Assembly: GCA_964019695.1 (NCBI GenBank) | Contig: CAXHUL010000237.1 | Coordinates: 337,319 to 401,318 of the forward strand | Source: Loripinus fragilis | Lineage: Eukaryota; Mollusca; Bivalvia; Lucinida; Lucinidae | Direction: 5' to 3' | DNA: 64,000 nt | In this document: positions 1 to 10,858 of the stretch, one piece after another | Layout of the letters: the number at the start of each line of letters is the position of its first letter | Numbering within the stretch: position 1 is the first letter of the stretch | Made by a program: the position numbers and the translations under genes | The notes under the pieces: model-generated | What the model saw: the letters and a program-made list of their open reading frames with translations, nothing else | Databases searched by the model: none | What the model was told of the DNA's origin: nothing

Positions 1-44
1 TAAATGATGTTCCGTCAGCAACTTAAACACTCATTGAATATTAA

Positions 45-118
45 AGCTTCTAGGAAAGTCTCTGATCAGACTGCGCGTATGCGCAGGCAAGTCTGAGCAT
101 TTGTTGGTCGCACATACC
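45..118. repeat. Palindromic repeat, family A (CAGACTGCGC..GCGCAG)
   Basis: A compact palindrome centred on ACTGCGCGTATGCGCAG, with a 3' flank TTGTTGGTCGCACATACC. The same core and flank recur at 11370-11443. Diverged versions lie at 1982-2098, 25756-25830, 51040-51120 and 53169-53237. No coding potential. It is read as a short non-autonomous element; its superfamily cannot be told from sequence. Confidence 0.7.
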
Positions 119-981
119 ATATTGTTATTGGTCTGCACTGTTTGCGAAGGTCCATTTTGGGCTCCAACCCTTTTATACCTTTAACTCCTTATCGTGTACT
201 TTTGCAAACAGTAAAGACCTAGATTTCATCAGGGTCTTCACTGTTTGCCTACTAGTAGACAAAACGATTTTCAGGAATAGAAATGCAAATTTCTTTTGCA
301 AATTGTAACATTTGACACTTCAATACCGTGACACAATAGACCATCCCAAGTTTAAATTATCAATCCAGAAGGAATAATCTATAAGTGCCTAAAGGGGTTA
401 TAACATGTAGACATAGATCTAAACACAGTTTCGGTGATGTGTATTTTAAGAGACGTTACACGATAATAAGGTCAGTACTGAGGTATTAACCAGATGTCAT
501 TTTATTGCTCGGGGTATTGCAGATTTCCTGTTTTCAAAAGCCGTACCAAATGAAAAACACATTCCTACTTGTGTACCGCAATGCTATGACGTCGAGAAAA
601 TATTAATCCTTTTCATTCTGGATACCAGTAAATATCTACTTTGGCAAACAGTGACGACTCAGATGTCTCAGCCACCGACACAACAGGCATTTTCGGATAG
701 ATTTTGAACTACATTATATATTAATTCATCAGTACTTAAATAAGTGACAGTGCTCCTTTTCTGTAGCGCGCGAACGGTGCGACGAACGGCGAATCGTCCC
801 CTGAGAAAATTGAGATCGATTATATGAGGCGAAAAGGTGCAGATCAGCCTACACAGTTGCACAATATGGTTTGCAGCTATACAGTTGGTATCCATGAACA
901 TATTTCAAATTGAATTTGGAAGTATCCTAGCTGATCAGACCAGTTTGCGCTCTATACGGTTGGAAACTCTGTGACCTTTTA
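119..981. other. Intergenic sequence with palindrome remnants
   Basis: No supported gene. Around 195-255 there is a short inverted pair (GCAAACAGTAAAGACC against GGTCTTCACTGTTTGC). It belongs to the AAACAGT..ACTGTTT palindromes (family B) found across the window. The rest is AT-rich and without recognisable structure. Confidence 0.5.
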
Positions 982-1169
982 CCATGGTCAGTGATTTTAT
1001 TTGGGATCTTGGGAAGCTACCTTTTCCTACATATTTGGGAAAATATTTTATTAAAATTGGGAAAATAAGAGCTAAAATACATGAAATTGGGAAAATAAAG
1101 GCCATTTTTGGATTGGGAATGACTCCCATATACGGCCTCAAAAATGGCCAAATAAAATCACTGATGGTG
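982..1169. mobile_element. MITE with CAGTGATTTTATTTGG termini
   Basis: The ends are inverted copies of TCAGTGATTTTATTTGG (about 987-1004 and 1149-1166). The inside is a run of imperfect TTGGGAAAAT words. The open frames on both strands are short by-products of the inverted repeat. A non-autonomous DNA element is the simplest reading; the target-site duplication is not clear. Confidence 0.55.
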
Positions 1170-1683
1170 TAGCTAAAAACTGATCGTACGACACGTCTGC
1201 TTGCGGAAATCGCCGAGTCAGCGTAGTAATATTTATGAAAGTTAGATAATATTTTTATATCAATTTAATGTTTTGATTTTATTAAAAATCAAATAAATCA
1301 AATAGTTAACTAGTTTCTATATATATTTAATCTTTTTGGTGCTGTAGTTGCTTTTTTATAGGAAATATAACTCATTTTTAGACGCACTATCTTTTTGCTA
1401 TTTCATCCCCACGATTCCCCTCGTTTTACTATATGTTAGGTGCAAATCTGGGGTGTATTTCGCACGGAGACGTTTCCGTGATGTCACACCGTATCAAGCA
1501 ACATTTCATAAAATAAAGGTATGCTCTGTGCAATCATAAGCCTTATTAAGGTGATTCAAATGATTACTTACAACACACCCTTTGAAGACAAGACTTGTCT
1601 AAGCCATCTTCAATATCATTATGTCTGGACCTATGAAAACTATTTTTGGGGGACTAAAGAGTGAGGTAGAATTATCTCATTGC
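1170..1683. other. AT-rich intergenic sequence, nothing recognised
   Basis: About 500 bases without recognisable genes, repeats or structured elements. Confidence 0.4.
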
Positions 1684-1884
1684 CTACTGAGTGTCATCTG
1701 CTGATAACCTTTGCAAACAGTTTGGACCCAGATTAGGCCTGACAGAATGTCGGGCCTGATCTGGATCCAAACTGTTTGACACACTGATGGCATTCCTGAA
1801 AGAATTTTTTGAAAAAAATTGATTTTGAAAAAATCGGCAGACGACAAAAAAACATGAACAATTAGCCAGCATGCAATGAGTTAA
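1684..1884. mobile_element. Palindromic MITE, family B (GTTTGGACCCAGATCAGGCC)
   Basis: Inverted halves run GCAAACAGTTTGGACCCAGA and TCTGGATCCAAACTGTTTG around a centre GGCCTGACAGAATGTCGGGCC. A tail with GCAGACGACAAAAAAACATG follows. Related copies are at 8100-8260, 8873-9120, 21072-21380, 25952-26070, 31695-31905, 48672-48872 and 50715-50790. Complete copies end in inverted TTAACCCTTAA-type termini. Confidence 0.7.
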
Positions 1885-1981
1885 CCATAATAAATGTTTC
1901 ATTGGTGTTTGAACAATTGAAGTTTTACTGTAATCATATGATAACAAATGGGCCTTAAGGCGAGAAACCCTGACTTAGATG

Positions 1982-2098
1982 CATGCAAACAACAAAGGAG
2001 CAGACCAGCCTGCCTGTCCATGCAGTCTGATCAGTACCTAGTATCTTGGACGAAGACAACACCACTGATCAGCCTGATCAGTCTCATTGTTGTCGCAC
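1982..2098. repeat. Family A palindrome, diverged copy
   Basis: Begins near CAACAAAGGAGCAGACCAGCC and ends with GTTGTCGCACATGG, matching the flanks of the copy at 45-118. The central stem is decayed. Confidence 0.45.
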
Positions 2099-2164
2099 AT
2101 GGCGTTCTCAGGTTTTCAGGTGATGCGGCTCAATTATTACATAATTGACATGTATCACAATCCA

Positions 2165-3092
2165 AAATGAAAAAAGTCAATAAGCAATGCTTATTAGATC
2201 CCCCCCCCCCCCCCCCCCCCCCCGCACAGTAAGAGTCAGTGAAAAAACTTGGCAAGTTATAGTTAAAACAAGAAGACCTTAGTTTTGATAAGAAGATTTC
2301 AGTAGAATCTGTGCAAACAAAAATTATAAACTCCTTCCTGCATATGTTCAATGTGTCTACATTGTGTCGGCAAAGTATCAAATTGCTCCATCAAAAGCTG
2401 TAGTAGGACTTGATCTGCCCATAAGGGTACCGTCTATGCATATACAAACACCTTATTAAGGAAAAATTGTCTAAGTTCTCACAGCTGTCATTTTGTCAAA
2501 AAATATCATTTCTAAACCAAACTCCTTCATGCATATGTTAAATGTGTCTACATTGTATAGGCAAAGTATCAAATTGCTCCATAAAAGGCTGTGGTAGGAG
2601 TTGATCGGCCCATAAGGGCACCGTCTATGCATATACAAACACCTTATTAGGGAAAAATTGTCTAAGTTCTCACAGCTGTCATTTTGTCAAAAATTATTTT
2701 TTCTGAACCAAACTCCTTCATGCATATGTTCAATGTATCTACATTGTATAGGAAAAGTATCAAATTGTTCCATCAAAAGCTGTGGTAGGAGTTGATCGGC
2801 CCGTGTATGGCCTATAATAGCATAAGCATAAAGCACTATATTAAAAGCCATTTAGAACTACAAAGGGAAATAACTCTAATAGAATTGGCCCCTAGCCCTT
2901 ACTTTTTTGTCTAAAGTATTTGTCTTGCATATATGAACATGTTTGCAAGGTTTGATGAAAATCCAGCAATGACTCTTCGAGTTATTAAGGAAACAAAGCG
3001 TTACGGACGGACGGACGCACGGACGGACGGACGCACGGACGGACAACGTGAAAACAGTATACCCCCTACAAACAAAGTTTGCGGGGGGTATA
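2165..3092. mobile_element. Tandem-unit element with GGAC tract and terminal hairpin, copy 1 (family E)
   Basis: It starts with AATGAAAAAAGTCAATAAGC, identical to the start of copy 2 at 12646. Next comes a poly-C run (2199-2223) where copy 2 has poly-T. Two to three units of about 190 bp follow, each with CCAAACTCCTTCATGCATAT and GCTGTGGTAGGAGTTGATC. The element ends with a GGACGGACGCAC tract and a hairpin (stem TATACCCCC/GGGGGGTATA, about 3057-3092). I infer a non-autonomous element that grows by unit duplication. The terminal hairpin loosely recalls Helitron ends, but no CTRR terminus is seen. Confidence 0.65.
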
Positions 3093-3139
3093 ATTAACAA
3101 TTTTAATATACTAATACATGTACATCAATCATGACAATG

Positions 3140-3240
3140 TTAACATGTTTTGGGTGCTCAAAAGAATCACCTCATTGAGACAGCTCTTTTTCTGTACTCA
3201 CAATATATGTTTTGGTTGAGAAATTAAAAATTATTTTGGA
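3140..3240. repeat. Family C palindrome (GAGACGGTTCTTTTGAG), degenerate
   Basis: Inverted halves GGGTGCTCAAAAGAAT and CTTTTTCTGTACTCAC around CTCATTGAGACAG, with outer CATATGTT-type flanks and TTGAGAAATTAAAAATTA. Better copies are at 7225-7390, 8665-8830, 11525-11650 and 19625-19800. Confidence 0.55.
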
Positions 3241-3245
3241 GATAA

Positions 3246-3382
3246 CAAATTTTAATTTGGGGAGGTATATCGTCGGATATACAGATGGAACTTTTGTTTT
3301 ACGCTGACTTGCGAACGGAGCCAAAAAACGTGATTTCCAACTGTATATCTGACGATATTCCTCCCCAAATGAAAATTTTGAA
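3246..3382. mobile_element. Short inverted-repeat MITE
   Basis: Left AATTTGGGGAGGTATATCGT and right CGATATTCCTCCCCAAAT form inverted termini of about 35 bp around a 60-bp loop. A related stem (ATATCAGAGGATATACTG) follows at about 3511-3530. No coding content. Confidence 0.5.
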
Positions 3383-3753
3383 TATGGTTATCCCCATTCT
3401 AATGCACTTCTGCAGTTTCGTCTCAAAAAGGAGCATTGCATGCCCCATGAAGCTGCACGTCAACCAACAAAATGTGACGTAATTTATGCCATCAAACTAT
3501 TTTCGACAGTATATCAGAGGATATACTGTTGCAAATATTTGACGTTATCCAAGCAGATGTCTCACTACAAAATCAAGTACATTAGAATTCTTTATTACCC
3601 ACCCTTATCTAGAAGCCTGCTGTTTTGCAGTCTAATCATGAAGGTTTTTTATATTAAACAGTTCATTGGCACTTGCCACCTGCCTGATGTGATGTGTAGG
3701 ATTTAACAATGCAAAGTAATTTACGGTAAATGATATAAAATTTCAAACACTAG

Positions 3754-4186
3754 CTGCCTCCTAAACAAGCCTAGGCAAACAGTGCATACCCAGATCTGAC
3801 TGCTTTTTCAGAAGCAGTCTGATCAGGGTCTTTCCTGTATGCTATTCTGACAGCATTTTTGTGAATTTTAGCCCTGAAAACCAACATTTTATTTGAGAAC
3901 TAGTTGCCTACCAAACAAGCCTAGACAAACAGTGCAGACCCAGAGTCTGATCAGGGTCTTCACGGTTTGCTTTTCTGACAGCATTTTTGTGAATTCCTGC
4001 CCTGAAAAAGCAACATTTTTTTAGAATGTGTTGCCTGTCAAACAAGCCTAGACAAACAGTGTAGGCCCAGATCAGACTGCTTCTTCAAAGCAGTCTGATC
4101 AGGGTCTTCTCAGTTTGCTATTCTGACAGCATTTTGTGAATTCCTACTGTCGTACCTGAAAGCCAACATTTTATTTGAGAAGAGAA
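3754..4186 (+). repeat. Three tandem family-B-like palindromic units
   Basis: Three direct units of about 130-150 bp. Each starts TGCCT..CAAACAAGCCTAG, then AAACAGTG..ACCCAGAT, a CAGACTGCTT/AAGCAGTCTG stem, and GATCAGGGTCTT. Each ends with GACAGCATTTTTGTGAATT. The middle unit has lost its stem. Confidence 0.65.
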
Positions 4187-4552
4187 AGGTGTTCAAATTT
4201 TTAGAAAATTTACCATATAGTTGATGACATTGTATTCTCTTTTGTACAGAGTTTGCTTACTTCATACCTTTCATAGACTGTTGGAGTTGATAGCGCTAAT
4301 CTGTGAGGGTAGATGTTGGGACAATGGCTCACACATCCGAAGCTAGAGCAAGTGTCTGGGTCAAAGGCGTGAACATCCACTGTCATTGTCATTTGTCATC
4401 TGAAGCAATAATACAAGGCAAAATCAATATACAAGAAAGAATAGGTGCAACATGCGAGTCGTATCTAGTAAATTCAAAATCCTAGGGTCTAGAGATTTTA
4501 TTTCGTAGTATCAAAAATTTGTATTATAGGGAGGTAGACATAAGAATACAAA

Positions 4553-6281
4553 CTAGAGGACCTGAAGGTCCTGAGGCGCTCACCTGATCTCCTTAATTAT
4601 GTTAAAAATAGGTCAAGGTCAACTACAGCTTATTTTGTTTTACCATATATGGAGGTTGCAGCCATTTTGGTAAAGTGACCTAAACAATCTAATGAATAAT
4701 CCATCAAACAGCCCAGTGATTTCTGAGAAAAAGATGTTTAGATAGGTGTGTGGCAGTCCAAATGAGTGGCCTTGGATAAAAGGTCACAGGTCAGCTTGAC
4801 ATTTGGCAGTTAATATAAAACCATTGCCTCAATAGGTTTAACTATTATGAATTCGGCTTAAACAGTTATAGAAAAATGAACATTTTAAGATTTTCTGCAT
4901 ATAAATGCATTAGGAATCAAATTTGACCGTGCCATAAAGTAAATCAAGTTCAAGCTAGATTCATCATTTGTGCAAACCTGGTAGGGCTCACATCCCAAAT
5001 GCTACATACCAAGTCCCACAGCCAATGGCCTTTTGGTTCCAGAGAAGAAGAGATTTAAAGAGTTTTTACCATATATGGGTATGGTGGCCATGTCAGTGAC
5101 ATGTGACATAACAATTTGTATAAGTTTTGGCTAACCAATCATAAGGAGTTGTCATATGAAATTTGGTTTCGATTGGCCAAGTGGTTTCTGAGAAAAGTAT
5201 GTTTTAATATGTTGATGGGACTCGAATATGAGCGACCTTGGCTGAAAAGTCAAAGGTCAACCTTGTCCTTTGACACTTATTTATAGACACTAGTTTGAAC
5301 TTATCAAGTGATAATAATGACTTTGGCTTCCACAGTATTCAAATAATCAACTTTTCAAAAAATTCCCATTCAAATGCATGAGGAAGCAAACTTGACCTTG
5401 ACGTTAAGTAGGTCAAGGTCAGCCTAGGATGATTATTTGAACAAACTTGGTAGGCCCCATATCCCCAATGCTACATACCAAGTCTCAAGGTCACTGGCCT
5501 TATGGTTCTGGAGAAGAAGATTTTTAAAGGTTTTTAACCAAATATGGGCGTGGCGGCCATCTTTGTCATGTGACCAAAATATTTTGTATAAATTTTGGCT
5601 AACTTATCATAAGGAGTCCTCACATGAAATTTGAGTTCAATTGGGCCAATGGTTTATGAAAAAAATATGTTTTAATATATTGAGGGGACCACAATATGAG
5701 CGACCTTGGCTGAAAGGGCAAAGGTCAACCTTGACCTTTGAAACTTATTTGCAGCTATTGTCTCATTAGTTTTAACATATCAAGTAAAAATAATCACTTT
5801 GGCTTTAACAGTATTCAAAAAATCAACTTTTTAAAAAAAAATCCCATTTAAATCCATTAGAAGGCAAATTTGACCTTGACGTTAAGTAGGTCAAGGTCAA
5901 CCTAGGATAATTATTTGAACAAACTTGATAGGCCCAACACCCCCAATGCTACATACCAAGTCCCAAGGTCATCGGCCTTCTGGTTCTGGAGAAGAAGATT
6001 TTTAAAGGGTTTTTACCATATATGGGCATGGCGGCCATCTTGGTCATGTGACCAGGACCATTTGAACAAACTTTTGTTCCCGCGTCCTAAGGAGTCTCCA
6101 TATGAAATTTGAGTTTAATTGGCCCAGTGGTTTCAGAGGAGAAGATGTTTGAAAATGTTGACGGACGGACGACAGACGACGGACGACGGACAACGGACGA
6201 CGGACGACGGACAGACGGACGCCGGAGTGACTGGTATACTATTAGCTCACCCATGAGCCTTCAGCTCAGGTGAGCTAAAAA
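4553..6281 (+). mobile_element. 1.7-kb tandem element bounded by CAGGTGAGCT (family D)
   Basis: The right end is GAGCCTTCAGCTCAGGTGAG. The left end (GACCTGAAGGTCCTGAGGCG, then CTCACCTGATCT) is an imperfect inverted match. The body holds about three direct units of roughly 470-480 bp (similar points at 4981, 5449 and 5928), each with ATGCTACATACCAAGTC and GACCTTGACCTTTGA. A GACGACGGAC tract precedes the right end. Open frames at 5437-5634 and 5915-6112 are the same unit read twice, not genes. Confidence 0.75.
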
Positions 6282-6299
6282 AAAGATTATTATAAGTTT

Positions 6300-6385
6300 T
6301 TTTTTTCCTATCAAACATATGTTTTGTGAGCGTAAAAGAAACGTCTCAGGGAGACATTTCTTTTACGCACACAAAACATTATATT
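6300..6385. repeat. Family C-type palindrome
   Basis: CATATGTTTTGTGAGCGTAA and TTACGCACACAAAACATT flank a GAAACGTCTCAGGGAGACAT core. It has the same design as family C with changed arms. Confidence 0.6.
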
Positions 6386-7219
6386 TTATGGATAATATTT
6401 AAAATAGTTCATAAAATATTTCATGAATGAATCTGTTGTGTCCTAAATTTATTTCAAAAATGAGAGTGTATAGAAAAATAGGAGGTAAAATTTTTTACGT
6501 TTTACTGTATTAGGTTTCAGTGGTAAGCGTTTTATTTTTCCTTTAAAATTCGTTTGAATGAGTGTGGTTTTAAGTGACCTCTTGCATGATGCAGAGACTG
6601 TACTTTGCGATGTTATGCTGCTCTATCTTGAAATCTCAAATCAGGGGTACATGCAGTTCACAACAGTCTATAGAATTTTTTCTGAATCCTTTTGTAAAAA
6701 TTAGTAACTATTTATTTAAGTGATCGTTATTTTGCTGTTATGTGTATACATAGAGAATCTTTAATGAGTGATCATGTTTTATCGAATTTATTAGACCAGT
6801 TGGGGAAAAGTGATAAAATGCAAGGCTTGCTGAGCATTTTATTATTTTTTTCCCAACTAGTTTAATAAATTCAATAATACAGGAGCACAAATGTTAGATT
6901 GTACTTATCATATGACATTAAAATTATTTAAAAATCACATTTTTGGCGTCAAAACGTTAAGATTGCATCATATTTTACGCAATGATATAATGGACATCAT
7001 TACGTAATGTTACTTAATCTGTAAAACACTAGTGGTTTATCGATTTTATAGCATTATAGTTATATATCACTTTTAGATGGGACCCCATGTGATAAAAAGA
7101 AATAAATTTTTAACCAAACCTCGACCGAAATATGAGTGATGCACTGAACAATGCAAAATGTATGCTGCAGTTTTCTAAGCATAACTCATATTTCTGTCAT
7201 AATTTTCACCATGTTGTCA
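6386..7219. other. Intergenic, AT-rich
   Basis: No supported gene. A weak inverted pair (TTTATCGAATTTATTAGACCAG, about 6777, against CTAGTTTAATAAATTCAATA, about 6858) suggests one more small MITE. Confidence 0.4.
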
Positions 7220-7224
7220 CATGC

Positions 7225-7390
7225 CTTTAGTTAAGAGTGCGTAATGAAAATTTAATTTTCTTATTTCTCAACCAAAATATATATTGTGGGTACTCAAAAG
7301 AACCGTCTCAATGAGACGGTTCTTTTGAGCACCCAAAACATATGTTAAACTGATGGGTAAGAAAATATGTATTATTTTACGCTGAAAAAT
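7225..7390. mobile_element. Family C MITE, well preserved
   Basis: The central palindrome GAACCGTCTCAATGAGACGG sits between TGTGGGTACTCAAAA and TTTTGAGCACCCAAAACATA. The outer parts are inverted too (GCGTAATGAAAATT..TTTCTTATTT against AAGAAAATATGTATTATTTTACGC). This copy and the one at 19625-19800 define a full length of about 165-175 bp. Confidence 0.75.
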
Positions 7391-7860
7391 TTTATTTATC
7401 TAAACCTGTGTTGTCACATGTAGCTGTTTACAAAGGCCAAATGCAGTCTTCATCAAAGTAGATAAAGCTTATTTGTTTGTTACCTCCCAGTGAACAATAC
7501 TTTCTTAGACAAATCAGGATGTTTCCAGGATTAAACCATGCCCTGAGGTTATAAAATGTTTATGATGCTCGACCTGACTACGCATAAAATTTATCATAAA
7601 TGCCAACAATTGCTGGAACTTTAACATTTATTAACATGACAAACACAACATCAGAGAGTTTGGGAGGGTGAAAAGTCTTTATTTTTCAGCAATTAATTTC
7701 TATTAACAGTTTAAATTCCATACTCAGTTGAGCTGAGAGCATGAATTAAGTTTTACATCCTCGGAGCCAGTACTTTTTAGCAGAGGATAAAGTGTCTAGC
7801 TCAAGGACATAACACAGTATAGCTCTGGTGAGGCTCGATGTAGATAAAGTATCTGACCAT

Positions 7861-8050
7861 TTTTGGTTTGATTCTTAACATCCAAGTCAACAATTTTTCG
7901 TCATGTCGAGACCGGTCTTCCTGGGTTGAACCAGTACTAAGCATCAAATGAGTGTCTTGCTCAAGAACAGTAACTTCACCAGCAGAGGCTAGAACCAGCA
8001 ACCCTTTGATCTCCAGTCTAACGCTCTACCAACTGAGCCACTGCGCTGTA
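7861..8050 (-). mobile_element. tRNA-derived SINE (S1)
   Basis: On the minus strand it begins GCGCAGTGGCTCAGTTGGTA, a tRNA-like A-box/D-arm. A degenerate B box GGTTCTAGCC follows. Next is the conserved body TCTTGAGCAAGACACT and AACCCAGGAAGACC, then a tail AATTGTTGACTTGG-like. Pol III transcription is inferred from the A and B boxes. Confidence 0.8.
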
Positions 8051-8099
8051 AACCTGCAGTCCCACAAGATACATATGCTGCATGCATGAGTGTGAATGG

Positions 8100-8260
8100 A
8101 GAACGCTTTGCCTACAAGTGTCGTCTGCTGATAATCTTTGCAAACAGTTTGGACCAAGATCAGGCCCGACAACATGTCGGGCCTGATCTAGATCCAAACT
8201 GTTTGACACTTTGAAAGTACTCCTGAAAATTTTTTTGGAAAAAATGATTTAGATGAGGAA
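8100..8260. mobile_element. Family B MITE
   Basis: GCAAACAGTTTGGACCAAGA and GATCCAAACTGTTTGACA surround CCCGACAACATGTCGGG. It starts with GTCGTCTGCTGATAA, as at 1690. Confidence 0.7.
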
Positions 8261-8269
8261 GAACCGATA

Positions 8270-8485
8270 TTGATGTGCCTTGGTTTTGTATGATTTGAAT
8301 CTTTACGTCCCAGTCAACAATTTTTCAGTTATGTTGGGACAGGTCTTCCTGGGTTAAACCAGTATTCAGCAAGGATAAATGTTTCTTACTCAAGAACAAA
8401 ATGCAGTATTGCCGGCGAGACTCAAACCTGCAACCCCTCTGTCTCAAGTCAAGCCCTCTACCACTGAGCCACTGGGGATTAAAGG
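8270..8485 (-). mobile_element. tRNA-derived SINE (S1)
   Basis: Same organisation as 7861-8050. On the minus strand: CCAGTGGCTCAGTGGTAGAG, B-box-like GGTTTGAGTC, CTTGAGTAAGAAAC, AACCCAGGAAGACC and a tail. It sits directly beside a family B copy. Confidence 0.75.
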
Positions 8486-8664
8486 TCATACTGAATCATC
8501 GCAATCTATATTATCCATACATAATAAAGCTTCAATATATATCACTAGCAGAACTTCTGAACAGTGAAATATAGGTTTCACAGACCTTCACTTCAGTATA
8601 TATTATCAAGGTTGGGATAATTGCAATGGACAACAGACTACATAATACCTACACAGGTTTATAT

Positions 8665-8830
8665 AAACAAAAAATTTTAGCGTAAAATTGTAAATATTTT
8701 CTCACCTATAATATTTAGCATATGTTTTGTGTGCAAAAAAGACCTGTCTCATTGAGACGTTTCTTTTGAGTACCCACAACATATATTTTGGATGATAAAT
8801 AAGAAAATTATTTTCCTGTTATGCACTCTT
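8665..8830. mobile_element. Family C MITE
   Basis: Opposite orientation to 7225-7390: TAGCGTAAAATTGTAAATAT at the left, core CTGTCTCATTGAGACG, right arm TTTTGAGTACCCACAACATA, then AAGAAAATTATTTTCC and GCACTCTTAA. Confidence 0.65.
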
Positions 8831-8872
8831 AACTGAAGTCCTCATACCTATCAAGCATATGCTTTACGGTAA

Positions 8873-9120
8873 TTAACCCTTAAAGCACAAAGAAAGAAAA
8901 TGCATCTGAAAAGGTCGTCTGCTGAAGTCGTCTGCTGCAAATAATTGCCTAGCATTACTGACGAATTAAGTATAGACGCAAACAGTGTGGAACCAGAATA
9001 GACTGCTCCTATAGGAGCAGTCTGATCTGGGTCCACATTGTTTGACATAGAGGCTTCTTAAACATTTCAGCAGACGAAAAAAGCAGACGACTTTTGTTGC
9101 GATTGGCGCATTAAGGGTTA
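8873..9120. mobile_element. Family B MITE with TTAACCCTTAA termini
   Basis: The outer ends are TTAACCCTTAAAGC and GCGCATTAAGGGTTAA. Inside are GTCGTCTGCTG motifs and a stem (AGACTGCTCCTATAGGAGCA) flanked by AAACAGTGTGGAACC and GGTCCACATTGTTTG. This copy shows the likely true borders of the family. Confidence 0.7.
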
Positions 9121-9279
9121 AAAGATATAAGGTGAAGAAAACTACCTTTAAATCTTGCTCTGTTTTATCTGTGTATCAGCTCGCAACCACAGGTACCGAT
9201 CATGTTACAAAATATCTTCTCGTCCAGCTTGATCTCACTGTCTAGCTCTTCTTCATCTGCAAAACAAAAAAGACAACAT

Positions 9280-9492
9280 TTAACCCTTTAAGTGCCACAT
9301 ATGATTTGCAGCAGACAACGATTGCAAATTTTGCCACTTTTTCAAAAATAACAAATAAGGCATATTTCATGAGAATCGTCTGCTGGCAGACGATTCTTAT
9401 GTAATATCATACCTTATTTTTTGTCGAAAATTGGGAAAGATGAAGCAAAATTTGTTGTCCGCTGCAGTTGTGATTGGCGCTTTAAGGATTAA
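9280..9492. mobile_element. MITE with TTAACCCTTTAAG termini
   Basis: Ends TTAACCCTTTAAGTGCCA and TTGGCGCTTTAAGGATTAA are inverted. The centre is a 14-bp stem GAATCGTCTGCTGG/CAGACGATTC, flanked by AATAAGGCATAT and CATACCTTATT. It shares ends with family B but not its middle, so it is a subfamily. Confidence 0.65.
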
Positions 9493-9635
9493 CTCTTTGC
9501 TTTTGTTTGTTTCATTTGAATCTATACATCCCATCAACAATCTTTCAGTTATGTAGGGACAGGTCTTCCTGGGTTGAACCAGTACTAAGCTAGGATTAAT
9601 GTGTCTTGCTCAAGGACACAACGCATTGAAACAGG
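9493..9635 (-). mobile_element. SINE S1, 3' fragment
   Basis: Only the conserved body (TGTCCTTGAGCAAGACACAT on the minus strand, AACCCAGGAAGACC) and tail remain. The tRNA head is missing and is replaced at about 9636 by a fragment of family B. Confidence 0.65.
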
Positions 9636-9999
9636 TGATAGCAGTTGCAAACAGTTTAGATCCAGATCAGACCCAACAGAAAGTTTTTCCATTGATTTTG
9701 AAGCTTTCTATGTCAAGTGGGTCCAATGATGGAAAAAATGGCAAAGTTTTAAAATATGACTGGTGTTCTTTTATGGAGATAACGAAACCTTAATCAAGTG
9801 AACTACTTGTCAGCCCTAACAAAATGAAAATCACCAAAGGACTAAAGATATGAGGCACCCCATGCAAAAAACTGTCTTCGGTATATCCGGCCAGGTAAGA
9901 TTCAAACCAGCCTCCTCAGCTACAGAAACAAGCTACAGTATTGAAATTCTGGACTTAGAAAGATTGGTTATCCTGCTATCTATAGGCAGTGAACAACAA

Positions 10000-10440
10000 A
10001 GATGATGATCAGACTGCGCAGATGTGTGAAGCTCTTGAAAAAAATATTCTTTCAAAAATGTCCCTATATTATAAGGAAAACTTGGCTCCACCCAATGGTC
10101 ATATGTGCCAAAATATTTCAAATTGACCCATAAGGTTTGGATAAGACAATTTACAAAGTTTACCCTATAACAGACCCCACCCACTGACAGTTTTTTTTTC
10201 AACCAATCAAAATTAACCTTGGAAGAAGGTCACATAAGGATCATTTGTGCCAAATCTTTTTCAAAATATCCCAGTAGTCTTAGACGAGATTTAAAAAAGA
10301 TATCCTAACACAAATGTATTTACATAGGAAAAACTGGCACCATGTTTTTCAATGGATCAAAATACTTTCTCCACATTTGGGATTATTTGTGCAAATTTAT
10401 ATTCAAACCCTGCCATTTTTAAAGTGTTTGCTATGGCAAC
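10000..10440. repeat. Degenerate tandem units (CATTTGTGCCAAAT)
   Basis: About four decayed units of around 110 bp share GGTCATATGTGCCAAAATAT, GATCATTTGTGCCAAATC and TTGGGATTATTTGTGCAAAT, with AAAACTTGGC/AAAACTGGCA. There is no frame maintained through the units. Confidence 0.45.
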
Positions 10441-10585
10441 TAGAATTCTCATGGAATGAAACTATTTGAGCAACTCTGAAAGGGGGCTACCAAAAGATCC
10501 TTCCTTTGAAGTTTGATGACATTCCACCCAGTAGCTTGGAAGATGTTCGAAAAAAAAATAACTGACGAGTGACTATGGATGGACG

Positions 10586-10736
10586 TGTCACAGGGTGTAG
10601 AAAAATCCCAACCGCCCGAGGTGGGAATCGAACCTGGGCCGCAGGATCTAAAGGCAAACACTCTACCACGTCACTGTAAAAGCCGGCTTCTACCGCAAGG
10701 CAGTAGAAGTGTTTTTATATACCTATCCCTACTACA
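10586..10736 (-). repeat. 3' LTR of the mini LTR element
   Basis: Contains the full A/B box pair (minus strand) and TATATAAAA. It differs from the other LTR by A versus G in CGTCACTG/CGTCGCTG. With 150 of 151 bases identical, the insertion is recent. Confidence 0.65.
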
Positions 10737-10858
10737 TATTTCCCTGCTTTAAATTGATTCGTCCCCGAATCAAGTCGGAACCACGCTGTAATTCCGGGAC
10801 ATTTCCTACTGAGTGATGCCCGAAACACAAGCAGTGGACCCCCACACTGGCCACCAAA

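Noticed and set aside
3057..3092. Helitron 3' end
   Set aside because: A hairpin is present near the end, but there is no CTRR terminus, no 5' TC end and no A/T target insertion.
10587..10735. Intact tRNA gene on the minus strand
   Set aside because: A and B boxes are present, but a full cloverleaf with acceptor stem cannot be built, and the unit is an LTR of the mini element.
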